A stretch of 64,000 nt of DNA from Immersiella caudata (GCA_030512335.1 JAULSU010000003.1:2542001-2606000); one strand, 5' to 3'. Positions 34,601 through 48,114 are shown, counted from the first letter of the stretch. Notes: generated from the sequence alone by a model not told the origin. Program-made: numbers and translations.

Positions 34601-37190
34601 GTGAAGAAGCCCAAGAAGTACCGTTCATTGCTCGATGACAACGATGAAGAGCCAACACCTCCGTGGGAAGACCCGATGGCTGAGCGCCTGCTTGTGCCCG
34701 TTCTCCACCGCATCAACCCCGAGGATCCCGAGAGAAGGCCCCGGTCTAGGAAACAGGGGACTTGGGGGGAGTTTCCACCGCCGCATTTCATCGTTGTAAC
34801 GCCCGAAGAAGCTCGTAACGAAGACATCATTCGTCGCAAGGTTCTAGAAAAGGTGGCCTCCTATACGACCTGGTCAGGGTTTGCCGAGGACGAGGCGGAA
34901 ACTGACCCCGAGATTGTGAACAACGCATCAGATGTCGACTCTGGCGATGCAAAGGTTGTGGCCAAGTCGATTGAGGGCGAGGAAGATATCGTCGATGTCA
35001 CAATGAGTGGAGCTCCAAACGGAACAAAAGCGCCCTCCATCCCTAGCACGGCAGCGGAGAAGTGAGTTCTGCCTTGCCAAACTTGCCAGGTTTGTATGTT
35101 TGCTGACACCCGCCCAGGTACCCTCTATTGCTGAAGCAATTCAACCAGCGACGGCCGAAATGGATTAACTCTCAAGAATTTCTTGGCCCTCAGTTTCAGG
35201 GTCTGTTTGACTTGAAATATTTTGCCGAAAACAAAGTGCCAATGCCCACTGGATGGCAGTCAATCAATGAGGACACCGTTCTGCCTTCTCTCAGCTCCAG
35301 ACAACCCCGGCCCACATCGTCAGATACCGAAATGCGCAGCCCAACACCTTGGGATGGCTCGGAGGAAAGCGGCAGCGAGGAAGCCTCACCGTTACAAGCT
35401 CCCAATATGCAAACGAGGATGGCCGATGAATCGAGTGAAGAGGATTCCGACTTCCCTAAAGTGAAGGTAAGCCGATAACAACACTGCCGAGTCTTCAAGG
35501 CGACAGAGAGCTGACATCTTGCTTCTAGGACTTGCCGCAGAGGATCAACGGGCACAACCAGAGAGGCCAAGCGGGCGGCCGTGGCAAAGGCAAGAAAATG
35601 AAACCTGGGAGAGTCTACGGCAAAAGGGCCAAGAAGCGGTTCGAGAAGCAACAGCGAGCCACACAAGTCCAGCAGTCTGTTGAGCCCGAGGCTGAGCTCG
35701 TCGATTTCGACTACCCCGCCCAACCTGACAACGGGCCGCTTATCCGACTGGGCGAAGGGATAGTGGTTGACTGGGCCGAAGCCGCCTTCGAAGCGCTTTT
35801 TGAGGGAGCATCACCTTCGGACATGCGAGGGTTGAGGACATGGAGCTCGAAACTGCCCCTTTTGGAGGACCCGCAACTTGATGTCAACAGAAAGCGACGT
35901 CTGTTGCGCCGCAAGAATGGCATCAGCCTCGATGACTGTCTTGACGAGTTTGAGAAGGAGGAAATTCTCTCGGAACAAGACACCTGGTACTGTCCTCGTT
36001 GCAAGGAACACCGCCGGGCAAGTAAGAAGTTCGACCTTTGGAAGACCCCAGACATCCTGGTGGTTCATCTAAAGCGGTTCAGCTCCAGCGGGTGGCGCAG
36101 AGACAAGCTCGACGTCTTGGTCGAATTCCCTGTGGAGGATCTTGATCTCACACGGCGTGTCATTGATAAGGAAGATGGGAAGGAAGAGATCTACGATCTG
36201 ATCGCAGTTGACAACCACTGGGGTGGCCTTGGCGGAGGACATTACACAGCATTTGCCAAGAACTTCGTCGACGGCGAGTGGTACGAATATAATGGTAAGT
36301 TCCAGCTGGTATGTTCATGTCGACAGCCGTTCTAACAAGCCACAGATTCGTCGGTATCCAAGCAAAAGGATCCCTCAAAGGTTGTCAGCACCGGTGCCTA
36401 CCTTCTGTTCTATCGCCGTCGTTCGGAGATTCCCCTTGGTGGTCCAAAGTTTCAGGAAATCTTCGAGCGCTACAACGCGCAGCATTCCCTCGATGATGAC
36501 TCGACGTTGGACTCGGGGGAAGGTCAGCGTCTCGGCCAAGGCTCCTCCCTGCGTGGATCGCCGAGCGCTTTGACAGGAGCAGATCTAACTCACCATCGAG
36601 GAAGTCTTGGTTTGGCTAGCGGCCGTGGCGGTCGGGCCGGCTCTGATACAGAGCTGCCGACTTACCAAGCAAGTCTCGACCAGGTTGGCGAGGTTGACGA
36701 CGATGGGGATGTCCCGTGGAGTCACCAGAGGAGGGGTCTCCGCAACAGCATCGAGGCTGATGGCGAAGATGAGGCCATCGACCTACCCGACTTCGACAAT
36801 GCCGGTCCGAGTATGCAGATTACGTCAGCCCTGGGTACGAATTGGACGTTTGAAGGGTTGAAGAGCGAGTCTGGTCCTGGGCTTGACGACGACATTGCAA
36901 GCGATGTGGCACAAGGCGACAACTCTTCCGCCAACGACGATGCCTTTGCCTCGGATGGTGATATGGATCCGATACTAACGGGCTCCCAGTTTATTGGGTC
37001 AAGCGGTGCGCAGGAGGACTTCTCGGCGTTCAACGACGCTCCCCCACCTGTGGAATGGGAGCAGAAGGTGCACACGGTTCCTGCCAACATCGGTGGCGAC
37101 CAAGACAGCGAACAGGTGGCGGAAATCCATGTTGGTGATGACAATGAGCAGTCGCTGTCACAGCAGCAGCGAGGAAGTCCGGATGCTTAG
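31616..37190 (+). CDS. ubiquitin-specific protease with DUSP domain (UBP12/USP4-15 type)
   Basis: Cysteine protease that removes ubiquitin from proteins. Order: Ser-rich N-terminus; DUSP domain (DVVYLVSRQWLSR ... AFPKEAWDLLMTWYG); ubiquitin-like/linker region; USP catalytic core with Cys box NLGNTCYMNSALQC (Cys codon 33782), QQDSQEFLGFLLDGL, zinc-binding CPVC and CPRC pairs, and His box GGGHYTAFAKN (His codon 36240); acidic tail. Exons: ..32600, 32649..35061, 35118..35466, 35529..36294 and 36346..37190, all frame-consistent. The start is unresolved: the first open frame begins at 31616 with no ATG until 32372, so either translation starts at 32372 (1533 aa) or an upstream exon was missed. The upstream part is coding-like (SKKRRITRQTTREHN). 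After the stop at 37188 the same frame stays open for 78 more codons. Confidence 0.88.
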
Positions 37191-40100
37191 GAACCCACGA
37201 CTCATCGCCACCAACTAGTATTCCAACCACATCACAAGAGCTCTACATCTCTTGGTGATATTTCTGCAGAGACTTCTACGGAATATGGATTCTCGCCTCG
37301 GCAGCTCACGGCGGGTGAGAAGCGCAAGGCGACTCCTCGGGTTTACGGACGGCACTCCAATATCAAACGGGCCCGCTTAGACGACAGGGCTGGAACACAG
37401 AAGCTACTGCGAGGCGATGGGAGTTAGGGAGGACATCCGGACAGCACTGTTTTCGGTATGCCACAGGATGTTGCCACTTGGGTCGATATGGTCGTGCTCT
37501 CCCCGCATGTTTCTGTACCTGCCCGGATTAGGAGTGGGCAGTGAAGCAAAACGGAGCAAGGACGACGAGCGCGGGGAAGCAAATGAAGAGGAAGTAGGAC
37601 GTATGGGTATAGCATAGCGTGCATTGTGCTGGCTGGTGGGAATTGCATCTTAGATGAGCGATGCTTGAGATACATGGCAAAATAAGGGGCATCCAATGGC
37701 GCATGAGATGTCACGACATAGCGAATAGAGCCTGCGGTTCTGGCAGCCTCGTATCGTCATGATGTTGATTAGGTACTATCAATGAGCATCATTGGTCGAG
37801 TCTTGCCTAGGTCAATGGCAAAGAGCGTGATGACAATAAACTGGTCTTTCGGCCCTCCTGATACCACGGTTATTAGGCCTGTGTGGACGATGATATTGAA
37901 ATCTTGGTTGATCGTCCAGCAGCGGACGCCGTGCACATGTGAGCTACATGTGCGTGTGCCACAATCGCCTTGACCGATCAAAGGAGGGCAAGGTTGAGTT
38001 TCAGCTTCAACAACCTTCTTGTTTGCCTCCCCGCAGGACGCTCGGGAAGCCCGAGCTCAAAGGTCGCATCCGGGACGGCATGTCATTGCGACGAAACCAA
38101 CGGGTCCCAACTTCAGACGACGGCCCCTGACTCGCTGCAGTGCAGGTGAAGAGGGGGGTAATCACGTATTCGGACAACTGTGAACGGAAGGTGAGTTGAG
38201 GGGTTGCTTGCCCATCTGCTGATGTAAGTGCGTAAGGCGAGACTAGCAGGCAGGGAAGTGTTTAAATGGATTTTACAGTTCGAGGTCGGGCACTTCCAGG
38301 TTTATTGTTCGTGTCAGACGGGATGGCCTACCCCTGTCTTTCCGTTGGTCGGTTGGAAACAAGTGATTGATAACCAGGGCGGTGGATCTGGTCTATTTCT
38401 ATTTCCGATCTTAACGAACAAGACCGTTTGGTGTTGCTATAATTACTGGCCTGGTATTGTTTTCTTTTGTTCCCTGTGGAGCTCAATGGCATAGGGGGAT
38501 TGACGTGACGGTTTGAAGGGACGGGGGAAATGCTGAATTGTAATGGCCGTGACGGCGGGGCATGGGTATGGTGTGAAGTGATCGGCGAGGCTGAAACGGA
38601 GGGTTGGGCTTGGGGGACGGACGGACTTGAGCTCGATGCGGCGGGGGCTGGAGACGGGAAGGACGTTCGCCGTGCTTTTAGAGTGAATAGGGTTAGGGGA
38701 ATCTTCTTTTCGTGTCTTCGGAGTTAATAACCAAGACCTCTGTACCCTTGCAAACATCGAGCAGAGAGGATTGGACTGAGCCCCGATGGTGAGCTTGTTT
38801 GTTTTCTACCGCGCGGCAGTTCCAGTTTGAGGGGACGTGGGAACAGGGGGGGCGAAAGTTTGTTTGATCCTCCTGATGGTGTCATTCGGAGAAATAATTA
38901 CCTCCTGTACTTTGCGGCCCCGGTCGAGAGATGGGCTCTTTTGCAAAGCAGCTCCCGCCGCGCAGCGCATGAGAGATCTGTCGGTCCGGGGACTTTCGCT
39001 AGCTTGGCGCGTTGGTGCTTCTATGTCTCTTACTACACGACTGATCTGTAATCTATGTGGCAAGTTTGTGACGACACCAGGGGATATTTTGCTGAACCTG
39101 GGGTAAAGAAATAGAGGGTGTGTTCATTTCAATATTGCCTCTGGGAGGTAGTGGCAGCGGGTAATATGTTGCGCCACCCTTGCCATCTTCTCGGAAACCG
39201 CACGGGAACCTAATAAGCGTCTTGTTGTTATGTGTGTCTCAGATTTGGCAGTTTTGCAAAGCTATGAGTTTGTGCGTTGCTGTCCGAGCGCTCCGTGTTG
39301 CATCGCAAGCTCTGCCAAATGCACCTTGCGTCTTTTGCCTCCCAGCAGCGGGGGCCATTGCGAGGGCTACCTACGGAGTACGTAAAGCAGTCAGGAACCT
39401 TGAGGGCAATTTCCGTATTTCCTCCACCGCCATACGTCGCGGGTGGATGTATATAGTGTAATTGCGAGATTCCGGCGGGGGCTCACCAGCTTCCGGACTA
39501 TTTTGCCCCAGTGCCCTTTCCCTCGGGGTCCCGTGGTCTTTGAAAAGATCTTTGCTGTCTCGCTGTCTCGCTGTCTCGCTGTCGCCAAGAGACAACGACC
39601 CGCACAGCTCGTCAAGCTTACTGGTCAGTAGGCAATATGGCGAGCCCACGGCTCTTGGCAAGAGGTTAAACCCTTCAACCAACCAGGAGGCATCGTCAAT
39701 TGGGCCAGTGGAGGGGAGGGACGCGGCGCGGCGCGGCTAAAGGCTTGGGCGCAGGTTCTAGATGCGTTCTTCTCCAAAAGGGTCGGGTGGAGGAGCGACG
39801 GACCAGTCAACGGGCATACCGTGAGACAGAAATGTACCGTGGGAATTGTGTCATTGCGGGTTGCTGATAGATTACTAACAGAAAGGAGGGAAAGGGACCT
39901 GGCGCCAAGCCACCGATATTCTTCGCTGTGAAATGAAAGGGAGACAGCGAAAACGAAAGGAACTTTTCAGAGCACACGACTCGCTGCGACCGATTGATGA
40001 TCCCCTACGACAGGCTGCCACCAGCGGACCCGGGGCCACTGAGGGGATCCAGTTTTGCTCCTTACTGCTTCTAGAAGGCCACAAGGCAGGGGCCGTGGGG

Positions 40101-42396
40101 TTGGCCGAAGGTTTCTGCGCCTGACCTAAGCCTTGGCTGGACGGGCGGGAGGCACGGAGAAACAGCTCGGTTTTGGAAGGTCACCCTATTCGCTGGTCCT
40201 GGCGGCATCCTGATGCAGCGGAAAGGCACTGAGTCTGGCCTCGACGGCGCGCCGCCTAGGTACTTCTTATCTCACAGGCAGCTCATGCTCCGCGCGTGCT
40301 GTTGGAAGACCTCCTGGACCCAGGTTGTAGTGATTGATGGCCTTCGGGTGCTCTGCGTCCGTGCCTGACCTGGCCAACGCGATGGACGATGTGTCAGAGG
40401 GAAGAGACAATTATTACTCGCAGCAGAAGAATCAGCTGTGATATCCGATGAACCGGCGCCCCCGTCAGTGATGGACAGACGGTCGCTCAAATCCGTTGGC
40501 GACGATTCGGAGATGGCCCCAAACCCACACCATGGCCAGGTAGGCGATTTGCTGCTGCGCCCTTTTCCTAAGGGCGAACCAGTTACCGTTGCGCAGGACT
40601 GCCTCCCATTCAAGCAGGATTCGGCGGAGGCCGGACGCCTCAGTGCTCCACCCATTTCGGCGACGGCTTTATTCGTCCAGGCCCAGCGCTGTGGATGGTG
40701 ACGCATATCTATTTGCATTGTGAAAAAGAAACTCGGTCTTTGTGTGTGTCGGCTGCTGGCCTGCTGATCTGAACAGGGCTGTCTGGCGTCATCGGGCTGA
40801 CGGGCGGGTGCTGCATGTCGCAGAGTTTGGGGTTTTCCTTTTTGTTCGGTGGGACTTCTTGCGTGCTGGCCGCCATGTGCGCGGGAGGAGATTCTAAGCA
40901 ACTGGCTGCTGGCTGCGGCAGAGCCAAGTAACTTTGGGGGGGCCAGAGCGGCCCTGGTTGGATGCGCGGGTGCGAGACTTTTGGTGTGCAGCAACTAGCG
41001 TTGTTCGATAGGTTTTCGAGAAGACGGCCAGGAAGCCGGGGTGTTCCTTCTGGGCGTTGGCCCCCAGCTCTGCTGAGATTGAGCCTTTCTTTCCGTGTGC
41101 GTGCGCGCAACACACGGGGAAGCCTTTTCGCCAGTGCGGAGGGGGGGGTGGCCCCCATCGAACAACTTGCCCCCTTGCTCGTGGAAGGTGAGTTCCACAC
41201 ATCCACGAGCAACTGAGCGAATCCTTTCCCTCCTTGCTGTCTCTCGCCTATCATCTATCATTCATCAACAGCAGTCCAATCGCGAAATGGCTTTATTCCC
41301 GCCCCCCAATTGATCCATCACCCGTCCAACCCTCCCAGGGCAGCGCTCCGTCGCCTTTCCGCTGATCAACGGCGACGTCTCTGGGCTCGGTGCTTGCTCT
41401 TGTTCCACGCTGAGCGGTCCCGGCCTGACTCGGAAACAAACCCTCTGCGCTTCCAAGCCTGCGCTACAATATACTGCTCGATGCTACCGACCGACCAGAG
41501 CACCCGTTGGGAGCATCAAGAAAAAGGCTGTCGCACTGCTAAGTAATCCGACCGCGTGCACATCCCGGTCAGACCCAAAAGCAATCCGCATGCGAGGTCA
41601 CCCCCTCTCCCGATCCTCCCTCCTGGCGAGTGAGTTAGTCCCCAAACCCACACCCAGCCCGACCCTTGCGACTCGGGCCCTCTCAGTCGCACGGATTCAT
41701 GGCTCAACCCTCCTCCTCCTTCTCAATTCCCCTTCCCAACGGTCCCCGGCCCAGAAGCCTCGTTTTTGCGCATTTTCCACCTTCCCACCAGCTGGTCATC
41801 AACGCACCCCATCGCCTGCCCTTTTCTGAAATTGGCCTCTGCGCGGCATGTCTGATCCAGAGCAGCCAGACGATCCAACGTCCCTCATCGCGTGCCAACC
41901 GCTGAAACACGCCCGCTCGCCTGCCGAATCGCCTTGCCCAACCCCCGAGACACTCGTCCTCCTGTAGAGGGGGCGACGAACCAGTGACTCGTGCATCTCA
42001 AACTTCGATACCGAGTGTTCAACGACCCGACCCTCGTCTTCGGCCGCGGGTCCATTGTCGCAGTCCTTATCGCTCACGACCTTCGGCGCGCTCCCACTTC
42101 CGGCATTCCACACCCGCCGCACCCATCCGGCGCGCCATTTCCCCATCCTCGCCTTCGACTATCTCAACATACCCGTCCGACGCACCAACCCCCCTTCACG
42201 GCGGCAGCCCTACCGGATCCTGCCGTAACGCGATCGGTGTCGACTCACTGCCCGGTCTTCGGCCCGGCCCGCATTCACCATTGAAGACACAGATTGTGTG
42301 TATGATAGTGACTGGACCCTGTCTGGTCCTCAAACGTTCGCAACCTCGTGGCAAAGGCGTACCTAGTCGCAAGACTGGTCGCTTTTCGGGGCCACC
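37191..42396. other. 5.2-kb intergenic region
   Basis: The first 240 nt continue the USP reading frame after its stop. Beyond that I recognise no gene. A 240-codon - strand frame (40272-40994) and an 87-codon + frame (40438-40701) overlap each other but show no family motif. The last ~800 nt are C/T-rich and look like the promoter and long leader of the phosphodiesterase gene. A short tandem repeat lies at 39554-39585. Confidence 0.4.
39554..39585. repeat. 8-bp tandem repeat, GCTGTCTC x3 plus a variant copy
   Basis: Three perfect GCTGTCTC units (39554-39577) and a fourth ending GC instead of TC. Intergenic; likely a simple slippage repeat. Confidence 0.85.
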
Positions 42397-45301
42397 ATGG
42401 AAAATGCTTCTTGCAACGTCATCTACGTGGACCGTGCCGTCTCCCATGATCGCTACGTCCGAGCAGAAACAAGCAGCGCTGATAAGGAACCCTCGACTTG
42501 GGAGACAACGCACATCGCCGAGAATGTCAGGCTTTTGTTGAACGTATTCGGGGAAGGTTCGTAGTCGGGGTCGATCTGGGGCCGCGTCGTGGAAACCTGA
42601 GCTGACTGTCACTCTTAGTCCATTTGTGCAGCACAGGAGGCGCATGCTTGACGCAGTGGTTAAATCTTCAAGACACCTCGATGGTGGACCTAAAACCGAC
42701 AATCATTCTCATAGATACCCCCTACCAGGAAAGGATACTCGAAAGATCGCGGGCGAGATCGCCCTCTCCACATTCACCGCCGGAGGAGGATAGCGAGAAT
42801 CACGAAGAGGAGCTGTACGGTCTCGCGCTGTTGCAAAGGATCATATCAGAGTCGTACTTGCGCAGCTTGTCGAAACTCGTTCTGCCTGTCCCCGTTGTCG
42901 TCTTCCCTCCGACCGACTCCCCGAACCCGAGTGACAGCTCCAGCGACGTACGGGAAGAATTCGCACACGCGAACCTCCACTCAGGCTCACCCATGAGTCG
43001 CCGTGTCGCAAACAGACGGATGTTGAAGAAGTGCTTGGATTTGGGTGCTGTCGACGTCATGGCCAGTCCGATGAACGGAAAGTGCATCACTAACCTTGAA
43101 GTACACGCCTATCGCGCCCACCGCGAAGCCGCCCGTGATCAAAAGGCATTGCTGGAGGTGCGACGTGGAAGGAAACGATCATGGGTTGGCATCAGCGAAG
43201 AAAAGCCCTTTGCCTACTTGAGGGAGGCCATGGTCTCCAATCTGATGAATGGCATCTGCCGCATCGAAAACGAAAACGAGGAGAAGCCGGGCAACGTGAG
43301 AATATGGATTCCTGTGGACAAACAGGCCGAAATTGCCGAGGCGGTGGGCCGGTGGCATTTTTGCGCCCACAGCTTTACGGACGACGAGTTGATTATCGCC
43401 GCCGCGGTGATGTTTGATCATGCTCTTGCCATGCCGGAGCTGGAGGCGTGGCGGCTGCCAACAGGTACGTGTAATAGCCGAGGTTGCGCAGCGGCCCACG
43501 AACGCTGGTTTCCGCCCTCATTGCTGACAGCCGCTCTAGACCAGCTTCACAGCTTTGTTGTCGCCTGCCGGGCCGCCTACAATAATTTTGTGCCTTATCA
43601 CAACTTTCGGCACGTTGTGGATGTGCTGCAAGCCACGTTCCATTTCCTCGTCCGTATCGGCGCTCTCCCCCCTTATCCGTCCGCCAGCAGTCCACCCGTG
43701 GAGCCGTCAACAAAGTCCCCCATTTCCGCCCTTCTGACGCCTTTTGATGCGTTGACGATGCTCATCACTGCCATCGGCCATGACGTCGGACATCCCGGCG
43801 TCAACAACGGCTTTTTGGTGACACTGAATGCGCCACTCGCCCAACTGTACAACGACCGCTCGGTTCTCGAATCATTTCATTGTGCCGCTTACTCGCAAAT
43901 TCTCCGAAGGTACTGGCCAACCGCCTTTGGCGACTCCAAGATGCGCAACCTCATGATTAGTTCGATCCTGGCAACGGACATGGGTTTGCACTTTGACTAC
44001 ATGAAAAAGCTGGCCGATCTCCAGGACAAGCTACGCGAGAATAATAGCACGGATGGGTGGAACGGACGGATGCTTGATGAACAGAAGGCGCTAGCATGCG
44101 CACTTCTCATCAAGTGTGCGGATATCAGCAATGTCGTAAGTTATTCTCCCACGGAGTTTTAGTCAAATCATCATCTCACAGTCCGTTGCAGGCGCGGAGA
44201 CACGACACAGCATTGAAATGGATGCATACACTAGCAGACGAATTTTCCCGTCAGGCGATCATGGAGACCGAGTTGGGAATCCCCACATCACTCATGGCGC
44301 CGCCAAAGAAGGACATGCTGAGTCTTGGCCGGAATCAGATGGGATTCATGAACTTGTTTGCCATACCGTTATTTCAGGGTGTCGCAGACATCCTCCCGGC
44401 GATGCAGTATTGCGTTGATGAACTGGAGTTGAACAAGGGGCTATTTGAGAACGCCGTAGCCAGCGAGGCGGAGAAAGGAACAGAACAGACCGCACGGGGG
44501 CAACTGCAACAACGGGATGAGTCTCTCTCTCCCAAAACATTGAGCTTTTCAGCTACGAAGGACGCGGCGCAGGCAACATCTCCTGTTCTGCCAGACTTGT
44601 CGCCACCCCCTGGCCTGGTTGAACGCAGCGCTTCTGATAAGGACAAAGATGCCGCCAGCAACCAGGCCGGCTCGACGGAGATGCCAGCTGATGGCCCCGA
44701 GTCATCGGCTGCATACAGGGAAACGAACGGAGTCGATACTACCTTTGACGCTGTGGCCGATTTTGCGCGGAGCGACCCATTCAGCATGAACAATGAGGAA
44801 AAGATACAAGGACCAACAAAGCAACGCTGCAGCGAGACCACTGAAGGCAGTTCTGTCCCCTACTCAGGTGACTGGGCATCGCAGGCGACTAGCGCAACAA
44901 CGGGTAAGATGCCGTTGTCGCCTAGCACCCAGGGGACGAGTATTGTGAGCCGAGACTCCCTAGACCGACCCACCAGCGTGCCCGTTACCACCATTACAGC
45001 ACCCGAGTCCATTGCGACGGTCCCAGAGTCAACAAAGAGTCAACCGGCACTTAGGTTGCATCGCAGTCATCAGGGCTCCCTGGAACAGTCAAGAGCCGTC
45101 TCGTTGAACTGGGGCCATAACAACGGCGTCTCCAACGGAACAGCGGGAAAGGGGACACTGCACCCATCAGACTTGGAGCAACAACAAAACGGCAGAACGC
45201 TCAAGAAGAAGAGCAGCAGGTTTAGGATCAACCCGTTGCCTTTTATTAGGAGACACCTGAGCTCAAGTCCGCCATTGCACGCAGCAGACACAGCAGGATA
45301 G
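42397..45301 (+). CDS. high-affinity 3',5'-cyclic-nucleotide phosphodiesterase
   Basis: Hydrolyses cAMP and so limits PKA signalling (fungal PdeH/yeast Pde2 type). The start ATG sits in GCCACCATGG. Exons are 42397..42556, 42619..43464, 43531..44135 and 44192..45301, giving 906 aa. The PDEase class I catalytic domain shows YHNFRHVVDV (His about 359), the metal-binding IGHDVGHPGVNN (His 419, Asp 420) and the second Asp in LLIKCADISN. The N-terminal ~300 residues have a Ser/Pro-rich stretch and a receiver-like segment (TIILIDTPYQE, VVDVMASPM). A C-terminal ~300-residue Ser/Thr-rich tail is low complexity. Intron 1 uses a GTTCGT donor. The 66-nt intron 2 is in frame and could be missed, but GTACGT and TGCTGACAG mark it. 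Confidence 0.94.
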
Positions 45302-46395
45302 GAGACGGCACCGAGCGCAGCGTGTATGGAACTTGACTCTTCATCACAATCCCGAGCCGCCTCATCGAGATCAGCTACTGCTTCCATTACACTTCAAGCT
45401 CATGCGATGGAAGACCGGCTTGGCCGAGCCAGGCGCACCGTCGGTTTAGCTCCCCTCGGAACGCCAGCCCGTGATGGTATAGAGGCGGAGCGCGCAGCAC
45501 AACCATCATGTCTATGTTGCCCAACGGACATGTGTCGATGCTGATTTTCGTCAGCCCTGCTGGGTGGCCTTCTATGGGCCGACTAGCTTACGTTGACGGC
45601 CCGTCGTGGGCAGTTACGGGGGAAGACAGGTGGCGAAGAATGGCCGAGCTGATTGGATTAATGGACTAGTCCCCAGAGAATGAACTGGAAGAGAATGACG
45701 GGTGAGGTATTAGCCATCCAGAGATAATGGCTTTTTTTTCTTATCCTGAGTTGCGCAGACGCACATGGAGAGCCTCGAAACTCGCTTTATACCTGGTTTG
45801 TATACTGTATGATAGGAAGTTGGATTATCCGCGCAATGATTACGCGGGGTCAAATGGTGAGGAGTGGGGGGAGGTGGAAGGAAAAAAATATACCTCTTAC
45901 ATATTTATGATTTGGTTCTGTGCATCGTCCGGTGTTGGCATTGCGAATGCCCGTCGTCAAGGATGTCGCTCAAGTGGATGGATCAACAAGGACCCCTTGA
46001 GGCCGGGGTGTGCCGTCCCACATTGAAGCAAGAAAAGCACTTCAAATACAAGTCCATGAGACAAGCTGAGCTGTAGCGGACCGCTATCTGGGACTCTACG
46101 CTCATCACACCTATCACTCGACAGCCTGATGAAGTATTCCGGGTCCAGGAGCAAGTTGATGACAACGTTGATGACAACGTTGATGACAACGTTGATAAAA
46201 GAGTAAATATATCAATCAGTACCAATGCTACTTGTGTACAACCCAAGTGCCAAGACCCCAACCTTCCAGTTCGCCGTGTTCCGCTGAGAGGAATCCCTCA
46301 CCAAGCCTACCACCTGTTGAATCAGCTCTAGAGGGACCATCCATGATGTGTGCTGAAATGCCACATGTGTATTGAAACCAAACCAACCCGACCAT
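45302..46395. other. convergent 3' intergenic region
   Basis: 1.1 kb between the stops of the phosphodiesterase (+) and carboxypeptidase Y (-). No gene seen; it contains the 12-bp tandem repeat at 46155-46196. Confidence 0.4.
46155..46196. repeat. 12-bp tandem repeat, GTTGATGACAAC x3.5
   Basis: Three perfect units (46155-46190) and a half unit GTTGAT. Each unit can fold on itself (GTTG/CAAC arms around ATGA). About 200 nt downstream of the carboxypeptidase Y stop on the - strand. Confidence 0.9.
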
Positions 46396-48114
46396 TTATT
46401 TCGCAAACCACTCACCGCCCAACCACCGATTGAGGAAGTCCAGCGAGTTCTCGGGCTGGTCCATGGGCACCATGTGGCCAGCAGCGTAGACACGCATGAA
46501 GGTAAAGTTGCCCGAGGTCTTGACCTTGCCGTACTCCTTCTTGGCACCGGCAAGAGTCAGGTCGTTGACCTTGGCCTGGTTGAATCCCTTCTTGCCGGGC
46601 CACTCGAGCGCCTCAGTCCAGGCCTGGTTTCCGAGCCAGTTGCAGATGAAATCAGCATCGCCAGCATAGATAAGAACCGGGATCTCCTTGAGAATGCCGG
46701 GCACAAGACGGTGGAAGGGCTGCATCCAGTCGCCCTGGAACAAGAAGTTGCGGTTAATATCGAAGTTGCAGCTCTCGTAGCCGGAGACCTCAACGCCGAG
46801 GGCGTCCATGACAGACTGCTGGTTGAGATAGTCGCTGATCCACCCCAAAGCGCTGTAGCACAGATTGCTGCTGTCCTCGCACTTGCCGCGAATATCGTAA
46901 ACGTTCTGACCTGTGCGCTGGTAAGGGCCGATAAACGCATTGTTACAGTAAATGGAGGCAGGCACACAGCTCCACACACTGCCACTCTCATAGCAGTTGT
47001 TGATCAGAGACTGGCAGCGGGGCAGAGCGTTGTCCATGCCCTGGCACTCGCTCTCTCCGAGGACAGCGGGATAACCACCCTCGCCGCAAGCCATGGGGCG
47101 ATAGTGCTCGTATTGAGTGTAGCCATCAGTCAAGCCGTTTCCAATCAGGACAGACTTCAGGTTGATGTTGCGGTTCTTGTGAGACAGAATCTCCGAGGCG
47201 AAGACGGGAATGTAGTGACCAGCATAGGACTCGCCGGCGATGTGGAAGTCCTGCTTCGCATATTCGGGAAATTGATGGAAGAAAAGCGATAGCAGGGCGT
47301 AGACGTCCTTGCCGGCAGCGACAGTGTTGCTGACCGACGACCCCGAGTACGAGTATCCAACATTGACAGGCTGGTCAAGGAAAATGACGCTGGCGTTATT
47401 ATTCCACGCGAATTCGTTGTTGACGATCTTCAGCTTCTTGTCGATAGACGACGGGCCGAGCTCGAGGAATAGGCCGGTAAGCGAGGAGCAACCCGGACCT
47501 CCGTTGAGCCAAAGAACAACGGGATCATTCTTGGGGTCATTGCGGGACTCGAAGAACCCTGAAAAGAAGCATCAGTATCAAGAAGGTAAGACGAGAAGAT
47601 GGAATGGATACTCACAGTAGAACAAGTGCTTGTCGTTGGCCTCATCATCCAGATAGCCGCTGTACTGCGTGACGGTGTCGACTCCGAGCTTGGACGGGTC
47701 GACCGACTTGACGCGCAGGTTGAAATTATCCAAGCGTCCATCGATTTGACGGTGATTATCGCCGCTGGTGTCCTGCACCCACAGCTTCTGCACCTCCTCG
47801 CCCTTGACGACGTGATCCCAGTCATGACGGCGACGGTGGGGCTTTGGCTTGGTGAACCAAGTGGAGTGATTGAAGGCCCCCTCGGGGACGAGCAGCCTGA
47901 TTTCGTCCCACAGAGCCTTGGCCTGCGAGTCCATACCCTTGAGCGCCTCTTCGAAGGACTCGCGGGTGTTGGCGAATGTCTCGGCGAATGGCCTCATGGC
48001 GTCGTGGGCGCGGTCGAAGCCGCCCGACAGAACATGCTGAGCATTCTGCTGGAAGCCAGCTGCCGAAGCAGCCGACGCAGCGCCCAGAAGGACGGTGGGC
48101 GTGGTGATCCTCAT
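46396..48114 (-). CDS. cpyA: vacuolar carboxypeptidase Y (serine carboxypeptidase, S10)
   Basis: Vacuolar exopeptidase releasing C-terminal residues. Exon 1 is 48114..47616, the intron is 47615..47559 (GTGAGT..TTTTCAG), and exon 2 is 47558..46396, giving 553 aa, as usual for fungal CPY. Signal peptide MRITTPTVLLGAASAASAA; propeptide of about 100-130 residues; mature enzyme with LWLNGGPGCSS (oxyanion region), nucleophile GESYAGH (Ser 277), catalytic Asp in AGDADFICNW and His in AAGHMVPMD. The splice restores HLFYWFFESRNDP. Several cysteines typical of CPY disulfides are present (CGEGGYP, RGKCEDSSNLC). Shares a 633-nt divergent promoter region with fructose-bisphosphate aldolase. Confidence 0.96.

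Noticed and set aside
40272..40994. 240-codon - strand ORF in the 5.2-kb gap
   Set aside because: No domain, low-complexity composition, and a competing + frame; not enough to call a gene.
46372..47292. 306-codon + strand ORF opposite carboxypeptidase Y
   Set aside because: Shadow frame; the - strand encodes the full CPY catalytic triad.
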